Shown: positions 34,413 to 43,706 of the stretch, in pieces
Layout of the letters: each line of letters starts with the position of its first letter
How positions within the stretch are numbered: position 1 is the stretch's first letter
DNA from: Litorimonas sp964352855
GTDB taxonomy: Bacteria > Pseudomonadota > Alphaproteobacteria > Caulobacterales > Maricaulaceae
Length of the DNA: 64,000 nt
NCBI GenBank assembly: GCA_964352855.1
Contig: CAYGTR010000007.1
Coordinates: forward strand, 1 to 64,000
Direction of reading: 5' to 3'
Translations under genes and position numbers: made by a program
Notes under the pieces: model-generated
Told to the model about the DNA's origin: nothing
The model's input: only the letters and a program-made list of their open reading frames with translations
The model's database searches: none

Positions 34413-35455
34413 CGCAAATGATGAAAGCTCTTGTGAAAGCCAAGTCTGAAAAAGGCTTGTGGATGCAAGACGTGCCTGTGCCTGATATCGCGCCCAATGA
34501 AGTTCTGATTGAAATTCAGCGAACGGCCATTTGCGGCACGGATATGCATATTTATAAATGGGATGAGTGGGCGCAAAAAAATGTGCCAGTCCCTTTGGTG
34601 GTTGGCCATGAATATGGTGGCCGAGTTGCTGCGACGGGGTCAACAGTGACGCGCGTAAAGGTTGGCGACCGCGTGAGCGGAGAAGGGCATGTTGTCGGGC
34701 GTCGCTCTCGAAATGCAAGAGCGGGGCGGTTTCATCTTGATCCCGATACAAAAGGGATCGGAGTCAACCTTCCGGGGGCTTTTGCGCAATATTTAGCCCT
34801 ACCAGAATTTAATGTCATCCCGCTTGGCTCCGACTTCCCGTTGGAAATCGCTTCTATCCTCGATCCGCTAGGCAATGCCGTTCATACGGCTTTGGCATTT
34901 GACCTAGTGGGCGAAGATGTCTTGATTACGGGGGCAGGCCCTATTGGCATTATGGCGGCTGCGGTAGCAGAAAATGCGGGTGCCAGACGTGTTGTTTTGA
35001 CGGACATAAATGATTGGCGTCTGGAATTCGCAAAAACACTCACGAAACGCACGCATATGGTCAATACAATGAACCAAGACCTTCGGAAGGTTATGGATGA
35101 TATCGGAATGGAAGAGGGCTTTGATGTGGGTTTAGAGATGAGCGGAGCTGAGCCGGCTTTTAATCAAATGATTGACTCTATGTTGATGGGTGGAAGTATC
35201 GCTATGCTCGGTATTCCGGCCAAACCCTTCCCGGTCGATTTCGGAAAAGTTGTTGGTAAGGCGCTGACACTCAAAGGCATCTATGGCCGCCAGATGTATG
35301 AGACGTGGTATAAGATGCTCGCTATGATCGATAGTGGCTTGGATATGGGGCCCCTGATTACACATCGGTTCCCGGCCCGTGATTTCCAAAAGGCATTTGA
35401 TTTGATGGAGACGGGAAAGACAGGTAAAGTCATTCTGGACTGGACACAGATATGA
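34409..35455 (+). CDS. tdh: L-threonine 3-dehydrogenase lacking the structural zinc site
   Basis: This is a 348-residue medium-chain dehydrogenase. The catalytic zinc site is kept: C42 in AICGTDMHIYKW and H67-E68 in VGHEYGG. The NAD-binding fold has GAGPIGIMAAA. The length and the neighbouring kbl identify it as threonine dehydrogenase, which makes 2-amino-3-ketobutyrate. The lobe that holds four structural-zinc cysteines in E. coli TDH here reads VGRRSRNARAGRFHLDPD, with all four replaced, so this enzyme must fold without that zinc. It overlaps kbl by four bases and precedes the flavoprotein gene by seven. Confidence 0.93.
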   Translation: MTQMMKALVKAKSEKGLWMQDVPVPDIAPNEVLIEIQRTAICGTDMHIYKWDEWAQKNVPVPLVVGHEYGGRVAATGSTVTRVKVGDRVSGEGHVVGRRSRNARAGRFHLDPDTKGIGVNLPGAFAQYLALPEFNVIPLGSDFPLEIASILDPLGNAVHTALAFDLVGEDVLITGAGPIGIMAAAVAENAGARRVVLTDINDWRLEFAKTLTKRTHMVNTMNQDLRKVMDDIGMEEGFDVGLEMSGAEPAFNQMIDSMLMGGSIAMLGIPAKPFPVDFGKVVGKALTLKGIYGRQMYETWYKMLAMIDSGLDMGPLITHRFPARDFQKAFDLMETGKTGKVILDWTQI

Positions 35456-35462
35456 TGAGATT

Positions 35463-36143
35463 ATGTCGATGAGTGCAGATTACGTATCTCTGGAACATTA
35501 TGAGCGCTTGTCTGAAGCTATTATGCGTGAACGTGCAGAGGCAGTCTTGGAAACACTCAAGACACGCCGCACGATTCGTGATTTTTCAGATGCTCCTGTC
35601 CCACGCGATATTATTGAAACCTGTATCAAAGCCGCAGGCACAGCGCCAAGCGGTGCCAATCATCAACCTTGGCACTTTGCTGCAATTTCTAATCCTGAAA
35701 TAAAAAAGAAAATTCGGATTGCCGCCGAGACGGAAGAAGCCGAATTTTATGGCGGCCGTGCATCTGATGAATGGTTGGATGCGCTTGCGCCTCTTGGTAC
35801 GGATGCCAGTAAACCTTTTTTACAAACAGCCCCTTGGTTGATCGCGGTCTTTGCACAAAGACGAGGTGGCGAAGTTTCTGGTCAAGATAAAAAGAATTAC
35901 TACGTCACAGAGTCAGTCGGCCTCGCGACAGGCATGCTGATTACGGCTCTTCATTCCGCAGGTTTAGGCACGCTCACGCACACGCCGGCGCCTATGGGGT
36001 TTTTACGCGACATATGCGGGCGTCCGGAGACCGAAAAGCCCTTTGTCTTGATGGTCGTAGGTTATGCCGCGGAAGGTGCGCAAGTTCCAAAACATGCTTT
36101 GATTAAGAAGCCCCTCGAAGACATTTCAACTTTTCTGAGTTGA
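35463..36143 (+). CDS. Nitroreductase-fold flavoprotein, iodotyrosine deiodinase-like
   Basis: The product has 226 residues. It has the FMN-binding RRTIRDF block, TAPSGANHQPWHF, and the C-terminal VGYAAEGAQVP. The lid region aligns with mammalian iodotyrosine deiodinase. E92, Y96 and K117 have the same spacing (4 and 21) as the substrate-binding Glu, Tyr and Lys (153, 157 and 178) of that enzyme, as I recall them. Bacterial homologues reductively remove halogen from halotyrosines. It lies seven bases after tdh, in one operon with threonine catabolism. The ATG at 35469 is an alternative start. Confidence 0.88.
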   Translation: MSMSADYVSLEHYERLSEAIMRERAEAVLETLKTRRTIRDFSDAPVPRDIIETCIKAAGTAPSGANHQPWHFAAISNPEIKKKIRIAAETEEAEFYGGRASDEWLDALAPLGTDASKPFLQTAPWLIAVFAQRRGGEVSGQDKKNYYVTESVGLATGMLITALHSAGLGTLTHTPAPMGFLRDICGRPETEKPFVLMVVGYAAEGAQVPKHALIKKPLEDISTFLS

Positions 36144-36202
36144 GACTGATAAAAACGCTTATTCTAACTTGCAGCAAAAATAGAACTCGCCCATAGCGCG
36201 GC

Positions 36203-37453
36203 ATGTCTGAAAGCATTCAACAATCCAGAAGTACGACAGGGGTTTCTTTAAATATCCCGATGTATGAGTTTGTCGCGATGATGGCTTCGCTTCTCGCACT
36301 GAATGCATTGGCGATTGATACGATGCTGCCGGCCTTGGGGCAAGTGGCAGACTTTTATCAACTTACAGACTCCAACGATCAGCAACTTGTTATATTTGCC
36401 TATATTTTTGGTTTTGGGTTTCCGCAGCTGGTATTTGGTCCCTTATCAGATCGTTATGGCCGTAAAGGTCTGCTGCAAATCTGCCTTGCCGGTTTTACCA
36501 TTGCCGGTTTGCTTTGCTTATTTGCATCGAGCTTTTGGATGCTTTTGGCGTTCAGGTTTGTACAAGGAGTTTTTGCAGCAGGTATTCGGGTAATCGCGGG
36601 TGCGATCATTCGTGATTTGACGTCCGGTAGAACGATGGCACGAATTCTGTCACTTGTTTTTACTGTTTTCATGATTGTGCCGATTGTTGCACCAAGTATT
36701 GGAACTTTGGTGATGGTTTTTGGAGACTGGAAGTGGACGTTCGGAATCTTGGCTGTTGCAGGCGCTCTTGTCTTTTTATGGACCTTGTTTCGATTGCCTT
36801 ACACATTGCCGAGCGATATGCGTCAACCTCTGAACGTCAAGCATATTAGCCGCTCATATTTATCTGTTATTAAAACACGTATCGCTCTTGGATATATGCT
36901 CGCAAGTGGCTTTGTTTTTGGGGCGCTTTTTGCCTTCATTGGTGCTTCTGAGCAAATTTTTGACGATGTGTTTGGAAAGGGCGAGCGCTTCTGGATATGG
37001 TTTGCCGTCATTGCATCGGGTATTGCGGTTGCAAATATTACGAATGCACGACTTGTCGAAAAGCTAGGTATGCGGCGCATAAGTCATTGCGCTTTGCTAG
37101 CCTTTATCATTCTTGCAATGACGAACCTTGTTATAATGAAGTTTACCAATCAGAGCTTCTGGCTGTTCCTCCCTCTTTTTACCCTCATGTTTGGATGTTT
37201 CGGTATGATGGGGGCTAACTTCTCGTCTATTGCATTGGAACCATTGGGAAAAATTGCAGGCACGGCGAGTGCAGCTTATGGTTTTGCGACAACCACATTA
37301 TCAGCTTGGATAGGTTGGTTTATTGCGCGTCAATTTGACGGCACGGTTTTCCCAATTCTAAGGGGCTTCGCTGTTTTAGGTATTCTGGCCTTGGTCATTG
37401 TCTTATGGACAGAAAAAGGGAAGCTCTTTGAGATTGGACAGAGTTCCCAATAA
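36203..37453 (+). CDS. MFS transporter, Bcr/CflA drug-resistance type
   Basis: This is a 416-residue membrane protein with 12 predicted helices. The signature of the drug:H+ antiporter-1 group is seen: NALAIDTMLPALG in helix 1, GPLSDRYGRK between helices 2 and 3, and the helix 4-5 block AAGIRVIAGAIIRD. The family exports bicyclomycin, chloramphenicol, cysteine and similar compounds; the true substrate is unknown. It starts 59 bases after the flavoprotein gene and may share its transcript. A terminator-like hairpin follows. Confidence 0.9.
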   Translation: MSESIQQSRSTTGVSLNIPMYEFVAMMASLLALNALAIDTMLPALGQVADFYQLTDSNDQQLVIFAYIFGFGFPQLVFGPLSDRYGRKGLLQICLAGFTIAGLLCLFASSFWMLLAFRFVQGVFAAGIRVIAGAIIRDLTSGRTMARILSLVFTVFMIVPIVAPSIGTLVMVFGDWKWTFGILAVAGALVFLWTLFRLPYTLPSDMRQPLNVKHISRSYLSVIKTRIALGYMLASGFVFGALFAFIGASEQIFDDVFGKGERFWIWFAVIASGIAVANITNARLVEKLGMRRISHCALLAFIILAMTNLVIMKFTNQSFWLFLPLFTLMFGCFGMMGANFSSIALEPLGKIAGTASAAYGFATTTLSAWIGWFIARQFDGTVFPILRGFAVLGILALVIVLWTEKGKLFEIGQSSQ

Positions 37454-37482
37454 AAAACCTCCCGCGAGACACGAGAGGCTTT
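37451..37482 (-). terminator. Probable intrinsic terminator of the acyl-CoA ligase gene
   Basis: An imperfect stem (CCTC/GAGG with further CG pairs and two mismatches) is followed on the minus strand by six T. It lies between convergent genes and could also slow plus-strand transcripts. Confidence 0.5.
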
Positions 37483-37503
37483 AAGTTCTAAAATGCGATA
37501 AAT

Positions 37504-39123
37504 TTATTTTGTATACTGATCCTTATAAACGATTTTCAGTTCACGTTTGAGAATTTTGCCTGTTGCCCCCAATGGCAATTCCTCTTGGAAGACAATTTCA
37601 TCCGGTAGCCACCATTTGGCACATTTATTCGTAATACAGGCTTTAATCTCTTCTATGTCAGGCGATTTTCCGGGAACGGGTTGCACGATAAGGAAAGGTC
37701 GTTCTTGCCATTTTTCATGCGCAATCCCGATACAGGCCGCCATAGCGACATCAGGATGGTCGGAGGCTGCATTTTCAACCTCGATAGAACTAACCCATTC
37801 GCCGCCTGATTTAATAACGTCTTTGGAGCGATCGGTTATTTCGAGATAACCTGTTGGGTGAAGCACGCCTACATCGCCCGTCCGAAACCATCCGTCATCC
37901 GTAAAGCTGTCTTTACCTGCGCCTTTGAAATAACCTGATGATATCCAAGGGCCTCGGACATGGAGATGGCCTTCAGCCTCGCCGTCTTGCGACAGAATAT
38001 TGTCGTCATCGTCAACAATCCGCATATCAACACCGAAAATACGGCGCCCCGCTAGAAGTTTGTGTTTTACGGTTTGATCGTAAGGATCGTTTTCAGTTCC
38101 AGGTAGTGGTGAGTATGTGACGCCCAATGGGGAGGTTTCTGTCATACCCCAACCTTGTTGCATAGGAATGCCCAAGTCTTGCTCGTAAGCACGTAAGAGG
38201 GACTCAGGTAGAGCGGAGCCGCCAACAAGGGCTTTCTTCACTGTTGGTAGGTCGATATTATTGGCTTTCGCATGATTATAAATGCCAAGCCAAACTGTTG
38301 GTACGCCCGCCATCAATGTTACTTTTTCTTGGTTGATCATTTTGCACATATTCGCGCCATCGAGCCCTGGGCCAGGCATGACAAGTTTTGCACCCACCAT
38401 CGCGGCGGAGTAAACGAGTCCCCAAGCACTCACATGGAACATAGGCACAACGGCCAGAATAGAATCTTGAGCGCCGCCTCCGATGACATCATGCATGCTG
38501 CCGGCCATGGCATGTAAGATCGTTGAACGATGAGAATAGAGAACCCCTTTGGGATCACCTGTCGTTCCTGACGTATAGCATAGTGTGGAAGCTGTGTTTT
38601 CGTCAAACCGTTCCCATTCAATCGTCTCAGACGCGTCCGCTATAAAGCTCTCATAATCCTGAACGTCAGTTTTATAGTCGGGCATACCGGCTTTATCCGC
38701 CAGACATATCCACTTTTTAACCGTCGGACACATGGCCGAGACTCCATCAATGATGGGGCCAAAGGTCGTATCAAACATCAGCATTGTATCTTCGGCGTGG
38801 TTCACCATCCAAGCAATTTGCTGAGGTTTAAGCCGCGGATTGATGGTGTGAACAATCGCGCCGATTGAGGAGACAGCGTAATAAATCTCAATATGACGAT
38901 AATTGTTCCATGCAATCGTTGCAACGCGGTCACCTTTTTTGACACCTGCATCGAGAAGCGCGTTTGCGAGTTTCCTAACACGGATGGCGCAATCACCCCA
39001 TGTATAGCGGTGTTCAGTCATGTCTGTATTGAGCGTATAAATCTCACGTGTTCTATGGACGGTTGCTGCATGTTCGATCAAATCACTGATCATCAACTCA
39101 TGCTTCATCATTAAGCCTTGCAT
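37504..39123 (-). CDS. Fatty acyl-CoA synthetase (AlkK/medium-to-long-chain type)
   Basis: This 539-residue ANL-superfamily enzyme contains the P-loop YTSGTTGDPKG, the GWGMTETSP motif, GWFRTGD, the hinge DRSKDVIKSGGEW, and the catalytic-lysine region PLGATGKILKREL. It activates fatty acids to acyl-CoA with ATP for beta-oxidation or lipid synthesis. The N-terminal MQGLMM start and PRLKPQQIAWM block are typical of the AlkK-like branch. The ATG at 39123 is preferred to one two codons upstream because GGGGAA then has proper spacing. It is divergent from the threonine dehydratase-like gene. Confidence 0.92.
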   Translation of the reverse strand: MQGLMMKHELMISDLIEHAATVHRTREIYTLNTDMTEHRYTWGDCAIRVRKLANALLDAGVKKGDRVATIAWNNYRHIEIYYAVSSIGAIVHTINPRLKPQQIAWMVNHAEDTMLMFDTTFGPIIDGVSAMCPTVKKWICLADKAGMPDYKTDVQDYESFIADASETIEWERFDENTASTLCYTSGTTGDPKGVLYSHRSTILHAMAGSMHDVIGGGAQDSILAVVPMFHVSAWGLVYSAAMVGAKLVMPGPGLDGANMCKMINQEKVTLMAGVPTVWLGIYNHAKANNIDLPTVKKALVGGSALPESLLRAYEQDLGIPMQQGWGMTETSPLGVTYSPLPGTENDPYDQTVKHKLLAGRRIFGVDMRIVDDDDNILSQDGEAEGHLHVRGPWISSGYFKGAGKDSFTDDGWFRTGDVGVLHPTGYLEITDRSKDVIKSGGEWVSSIEVENAASDHPDVAMAACIGIAHEKWQERPFLIVQPVPGKSPDIEEIKACITNKCAKWWLPDEIVFQEELPLGATGKILKRELKIVYKDQYTK

Positions 39124-39221
39124 TGGCATTTCCCCATATTATTGGCTAAAATTATTAAGTCTTTTCTTTCCACGTAGGCCCGTTAGGGTCAATGGGTTAG
39201 CGTATAACAAGGTGGTGAAAA

Positions 39222-40190
39222 ATGACACAAAGGCTTCCTCATTTTACCGATGTAAAAGCGGCTGCGGATCGGCTGAGAGGACACAGTCTCATAACACCCC
39301 TTTTGCGGTCTGACGTTTTGGATGATTTGGCGGGATGCCACCTTTTTCTAAAGGCAGAGGCCAAGCAAAAAGGGGGCGCATTCAAATATCGGGGTGCCAG
39401 AAACCGAATATCGCAACTTTCACTAGATGAGGCAAAAAAAGGTGTTGTCGCTTTTTCGTCCGGAAACCATGCGATTGGTGTCGCCATATCGGCCAAAGAG
39501 CTGGGCGTACCGACTATTATTATCATGCCCGAAGATGCACCGCAGATTAAAGTTGATAAGGTTTTAGAATGTGGTGCGGAAATTCGTTTTTACAATCGGC
39601 TGACAGAAAGTCGGGAAGACATTGCGACTGAGATATCGCAAAGTTTAGGTCGTGTTATTGTGCCGTCTTTTGACGATCCGCATATTATTGCGGGGCAGGG
39701 CACAATTGGCATTGAGATAGCGGAACAATGTCCTGACGTAGACGCCGTTGTCGTTTGTATGGGCGGCGGCGGTATGTGCGCGGGCATTAGTCTGGCTCTC
39801 AATCAGCTTTGTCCAAATACCCAAATTTATGGAGCCGAGCCGGAGGGCTATAACGATCATGAGCAGTCATTTAAAGCCGGGAGCCGTATAGGTCTCTCAA
39901 CGACACCGCCATCATTGTGTGATGCTTTGATGACGCCAATGCCCGGCGAATTGACATGGGCTATAAATTCCAAGTCTCTCTCAGGTGTTTTTACGGTCAG
40001 TGATGAAGACTGTTTGAAAGCAATGGCATTAGCGAAGAGAGAACTGAATATCATTTTAGAGCCTGGAGGCGCCGTGGCTTTGGCGTCTATCCTCAAACAT
40101 GCGTCTTTCGATAAAGGTCAAAAAATTGTGGCGATTGGGTCAGGTGGGAATGTAGATTCTAATATTTTTGAACGGGCAATGTCGCTATAA
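39222..40190 (+). CDS. Threonine/serine dehydratase or serine racemase-like PLP enzyme
   Basis: This 322-residue fold-type II PLP protein has its PLP lysine at K55 (GGAFKYRGA). SSGNHAIGVA binds the substrate carboxylate, GGGGM binds the PLP phosphate, and GSGGNVD closes the site. It lacks an ACT regulatory domain, so it is the catabolic threonine dehydratase, serine racemase or hydroxyaspartate dehydratase type. It converts threonine to 2-oxobutyrate or serine to pyruvate. AAGGTGG precedes the ATG. With kbl-tdh nearby, the region holds two alternative threonine-degrading routes. Confidence 0.9.
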   Translation: MTQRLPHFTDVKAAADRLRGHSLITPLLRSDVLDDLAGCHLFLKAEAKQKGGAFKYRGARNRISQLSLDEAKKGVVAFSSGNHAIGVAISAKELGVPTIIIMPEDAPQIKVDKVLECGAEIRFYNRLTESREDIATEISQSLGRVIVPSFDDPHIIAGQGTIGIEIAEQCPDVDAVVVCMGGGGMCAGISLALNQLCPNTQIYGAEPEGYNDHEQSFKAGSRIGLSTTPPSLCDALMTPMPGELTWAINSKSLSGVFTVSDEDCLKAMALAKRELNIILEPGGAVALASILKHASFDKGQKIVAIGSGGNVDSNIFERAMSL

Positions 40191-42296
40191 CTATTTTTGA
40201 CCTTCTCTGAGGTCTCGTTCAAGGTGGAGCGAGTGAATGTTCCCGTTGCGGCGCGCACGATAGACCTGCATGTTTTCCATCACGCGTTGGACGTAATTAC
40301 GTGTTTCGGAGAATGGTGTCGACTCAATCCAATCTATTGGGTCGACTTCTCCGGTGCGTGGGTCACCATAAGTCTCTATCCATCTTTTTGCACGATGTGG
40401 CCCTGCATTATAAGACACGGCAGCTAGGATATAAGAACCATCCCATTGTTCCAAAAGGTCATTCAAATGATGGGCTCCCAAATTTGCCGCATAATCAGCA
40501 TCACTCAAAAGCCTGGATTGGCTATAAGGAATACGATGTTTTCGAGCTGTATATTTTGCTGTCGAATTGATCATTTGCATCAGACCATAGGCACGAGCGT
40601 AGCTGATTGCATTTGTTTCAAACTCTGTTTCTTGGCGCGCGATGGAATAGACAAATTCTTTTTCAAATTGGTCTGACATATTTTCAATGACTTGAATGAT
40701 TGGGTAGCCGGACTCTGTCAGCATGGTTTGGAAGCGCCCGGCCTGTTTGGCTGCACGCAGAGAGGGTCGCATATATCCGTAATCTTTGGCAATTTTAGAA
40801 AGCGCAGCCAGCTCTTCCGGAGATGATAAGACATCATCAAGGTGGAATGAAAATTGTGAAAACAAACGCTCATCACCGGCCTCAGCCAAAAGCTTCATCG
40901 CCCGAACGCGGCGGTCAGTTTTTAAGTTTGCGAGAGCGGTTTCGCTTGATGCCTCCGGAGGCAAAATGAGAATGGGATCTCCGTTGGCAAGTTCAGTAAT
41001 CGCCAGTTGCCCATAGAAAGTATTAGGATATTGCGCTGCTTGTTGATAACTTTGTGTGGCGTCTAAGCCTGTTTGCGACCTGCCTAACCAATAATAGCCG
41101 CGAGATAAAGACACGGGTGTTGTGACCGCAGATGCCAACTTGCTGAAATGAACCTGAGCGGATTCAGGATCATTGAGCTTTCTAAGTGCTAACCATCCTG
41201 CCAAAAATTCAGCTTCTGCAAAAGCTTGTCCGCTATCAAATCCATGATTTAAAACAATCTGATAGGCATCTTTGAAACGTTTTTCACTTATGAGCCAATA
41301 GGCCATAAGTTTCTCTTCACGCCAGAGTGAATTTTTGCCCGTTTCATTTAAGGGTGCCCCTGGAATCTCTTGATAAACAGTCAGCGCATAATCATTGGTG
41401 CGTTTCTTGCGACGCCATTTTGCGCGCTCATACAGCAGTCCTGTATCTTGTTGATATTTTGCGGGTACAGCACTTATTACCGAGTCCATGCCTGATTTAT
41501 TACTGCCAACATAGATGCGGGCTTGCATCAACTTGCGTTCATCTTGTGACATATGCGGCAGAAGTGCTTCGGCCTTGGAGAAGTGTCTCGAGCCATTCCA
41601 AATGAGGTGATCTGCGCGTTTGGCATGATCTTCCCGGCTTAACTTAGACTTGAACTCTGCAAATGCCCGTTGTTGTCTATCGCGTGTAAGGCGAGAGTCT
41701 CGCCAAGCGGATTGTAGCCACATATCTGCTGTTTCATTATTACCCAATTCATAATTCGCCCTCGCGAGCGCTGCGCGACCTTCGCCGGATACAGGGACTT
41801 CCCCCCGAAACCATTCTACGGTTTTGCGAGCAGAGATAGGGTCGTCGAATAAATTTGCTTCTGCTTTGGCTCTAATTGTTACTTGTCTTGGCCAGTCAGA
41901 GAGATCATGTGCGGCTTTTGTGAGAAGTGACTGCGGCGCATTCGGGTCTCGAGTCGCTCTGATCCATATGAGCACGTCCTTCGTAAGGGTGTCACTTACG
42001 TCAGACTTGATTTGGTCGAATTCTTGCCATGAGCCACGTTTAGCAGCCGCAATGCCTTTACGCAGATTTCTGGCATCTTGGTCAGATATGAATTCTGAAA
42101 GGGCCGGAGCCGCAGGTTTGATTCTGGGTGAGGGAATGCTGAGAGCGTAAGCCGTAAATGGCACAGAAACAGTTAGTGCCGAGAGGATAACAGCGGCGTT
42201 AATATGAATGTTACGAAATAGTTTTGAGAAACCTGCGAAAGCGGGGCTTGCTTGATGCCGTAAAAGGCAGCTATGACGCGTCGGAAATATCCGCAT
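40191..42296 (-). CDS. slt: Soluble lytic murein transglycosylase (Slt70-like)
   Basis: The product has 701 residues. An N-terminal basic region and hydrophobic segment (about 36-52, VILSALTVSVPFTAYA) form a signal for export. A long superhelical domain with tetratricopeptide-like repeats (about 70-520) precedes the GH23 catalytic domain, with E556 in ARQETEF, then ARAYGLMQMINSTA and AVSYNAGPHRAKRW. It cleaves peptidoglycan to anhydromuropeptides. The ATG at 42296 has GTGGA upstream; the frame runs on to a TTG at 42350, which would leave no promoter space before the divergent dapA. It ends on the base next to the dehydratase stop. Confidence 0.92.
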   Translation of the reverse strand: MRIFPTRHSCLLRHQASPAFAGFSKLFRNIHINAAVILSALTVSVPFTAYALSIPSPRIKPAAPALSEFISDQDARNLRKGIAAAKRGSWQEFDQIKSDVSDTLTKDVLIWIRATRDPNAPQSLLTKAAHDLSDWPRQVTIRAKAEANLFDDPISARKTVEWFRGEVPVSGEGRAALARANYELGNNETADMWLQSAWRDSRLTRDRQQRAFAEFKSKLSREDHAKRADHLIWNGSRHFSKAEALLPHMSQDERKLMQARIYVGSNKSGMDSVISAVPAKYQQDTGLLYERAKWRRKKRTNDYALTVYQEIPGAPLNETGKNSLWREEKLMAYWLISEKRFKDAYQIVLNHGFDSGQAFAEAEFLAGWLALRKLNDPESAQVHFSKLASAVTTPVSLSRGYYWLGRSQTGLDATQSYQQAAQYPNTFYGQLAITELANGDPILILPPEASSETALANLKTDRRVRAMKLLAEAGDERLFSQFSFHLDDVLSSPEELAALSKIAKDYGYMRPSLRAAKQAGRFQTMLTESGYPIIQVIENMSDQFEKEFVYSIARQETEFETNAISYARAYGLMQMINSTAKYTARKHRIPYSQSRLLSDADYAANLGAHHLNDLLEQWDGSYILAAVSYNAGPHRAKRWIETYGDPRTGEVDPIDWIESTPFSETRNYVQRVMENMQVYRARRNGNIHSLHLERDLREGQK

Positions 42297-42351
42297 TTTA
42301 TTCCACATGTTTCGGTATGAACTGATTCGATTGGCTACATGAAAGAGCAAG

Positions 42352-43227
42352 ATGGTTAAAGGGTCTATAACAGCCTTAGTTACGCCGTTTAAAAACGGTC
42401 AGATTGATGCAAAATCTTTTCAAGATTTTGTGAATTGGCAAATTAAAAATGGAACGCATGGTTTGGTGCCTTGTGGCACAACAGGCGAGTCTGCGACTTT
42501 GAGCGATGCAGAACATCGCCGTGTCGTGGCGCTCTGTGTTGAAGCCGCTGATGGTCGTGTCCCGGTGATAGCAGGTGCCGGATCGAATGAGACTAGTGTC
42601 TCCGTCGAATATGCCAGACATGCAAAAGAAGAGGGCGCTGATGCCGCGCTTGTTGTTACGCCATATTATAATAAGCCCAACCAAGAGGGAATTTATCAAC
42701 ATTTCAAAGCCATATCCGAAGCGGTGGATATACCTATCGTTGTTTATAATATTCCGGGACGGAGCGTTGTTGATATTACGAATGAAACGATGGGCCGTTT
42801 ATCAAAGCTACCGACTGTTATTGGATGCAAAGATGCCACAGGCGATATTACGCGTGTTCAAGGATTGATTGACCGTTGTGGAGAAGATTTTATCCAGCTT
42901 TCGGGTGACGATCCAAGCTCTTTGGGGCATTCTGCGCATGGCGGTTCAGGGGCGATTTCTGTGGGGTCAAATATTGCACCTCGTCAATATGCAGATTTTC
43001 ATGAGGCTTTGCTTGCGGGTGATTATGAGAAAGCAAAGTTGATGAATGCGAAACTTGACCGCTTGCATAAGGATTTGTTCCTCTGCCCAAGCCCTGCACC
43101 TGCAAAATATGCCTTGTCGTTGATGGGAATGATGGAACCTACAGTGCGGTTGCCGATTGTGCTCTGCGTCGACTCGACGAAACGCGCGGTTGAAGCTGCT
43201 ATGGAACGCGCAGGTGTGAAGTACTAA
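42352..43227 (+). CDS. dapA: 4-hydroxy-tetrahydrodipicolinate synthase
   Basis: This 291-residue TIM-barrel class I aldolase has its Schiff-base lysine at K160 (GCKDATGD). T43 and T44 in CGTTGESATL, Y106 in TPYYNKPN and Y132 in VYNIPGR complete the catalytic set. It condenses pyruvate and aspartate semialdehyde in the lysine and meso-diaminopimelate pathway. It starts the housekeeping run and is followed by smpB after two bases, an order conserved in alphaproteobacteria. Confidence 0.96.
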   Translation: MVKGSITALVTPFKNGQIDAKSFQDFVNWQIKNGTHGLVPCGTTGESATLSDAEHRRVVALCVEAADGRVPVIAGAGSNETSVSVEYARHAKEEGADAALVVTPYYNKPNQEGIYQHFKAISEAVDIPIVVYNIPGRSVVDITNETMGRLSKLPTVIGCKDATGDITRVQGLIDRCGEDFIQLSGDDPSSLGHSAHGGSGAISVGSNIAPRQYADFHEALLAGDYEKAKLMNAKLDRLHKDLFLCPSPAPAKYALSLMGMMEPTVRLPIVLCVDSTKRAVEAAMERAGVKY

Positions 43228-43229
43228 AA

Positions 43230-43706
43230 ATGGCCAAAGCCAAAGAGAATACCCCTAAAACGCAGATAGCCGATAACCGTCGCGCACGTTTTAATTACGC
43301 GATTGAAGACGATATGGAGGCGGGCATTCAGCTCGTTGGGACAGAGGTGAAAGCTCTGCGTGAAGGGCGTGCGAATATCGCTGAGGCCTATGTCAGTGTA
43401 GAGGGCAATGAGGCTTGGCTGATAAATTCAAATATCCCCATCTATGCGCCTGCAAGTCAGTTCAATCATTCACCGACGCGGCCAAGAAAGCTTTTACTAA
43501 AACGTCGTGAAATCAACATTTTACTCGGGGAAACTCAACGCAAAGGCCGTACGATTGTGCCTTTGAAAATGTATTTCAATAAGTCCGGCAAAGCCAAGGT
43601 TTTGATTGGCATTGCGACGGGTAAGCAAAATCATGACAAACGCGAAACCCAAAAGACGCGCGATTGGCAGAGACAAAAAGCGCGTATTATGAGAGAGCAA
43701 AATTAA
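43230..43706 (+). CDS. smpB: SsrA-binding protein SmpB
   Basis: This 158-residue OB-fold protein shows the family blocks NRRARFNYAIED, GTEVKALREGRANI, YAPASQFNHSPTRPRKLLL and the basic C-terminal tail KRETQKTRDWQRQK that occupies the decoding centre. It binds tmRNA and rescues stalled ribosomes by trans-translation. The tmRNA gene itself is not in this window. The coding end overlaps that of the convergent outer membrane protein by four bases. Confidence 0.96.
   Translation: MAKAKENTPKTQIADNRRARFNYAIEDDMEAGIQLVGTEVKALREGRANIAEAYVSVEGNEAWLINSNIPIYAPASQFNHSPTRPRKLLLKRREINILLGETQRKGRTIVPLKMYFNKSGKAKVLIGIATGKQNHDKRETQKTRDWQRQKARIMREQN

Noticed and set aside
42297..42350. Longer start of the lytic transglycosylase gene at a TTG
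   Set aside because: It would abut the divergent dapA start, leaving no promoter, and it has no ribosome binding site, unlike the ATG at 42296.
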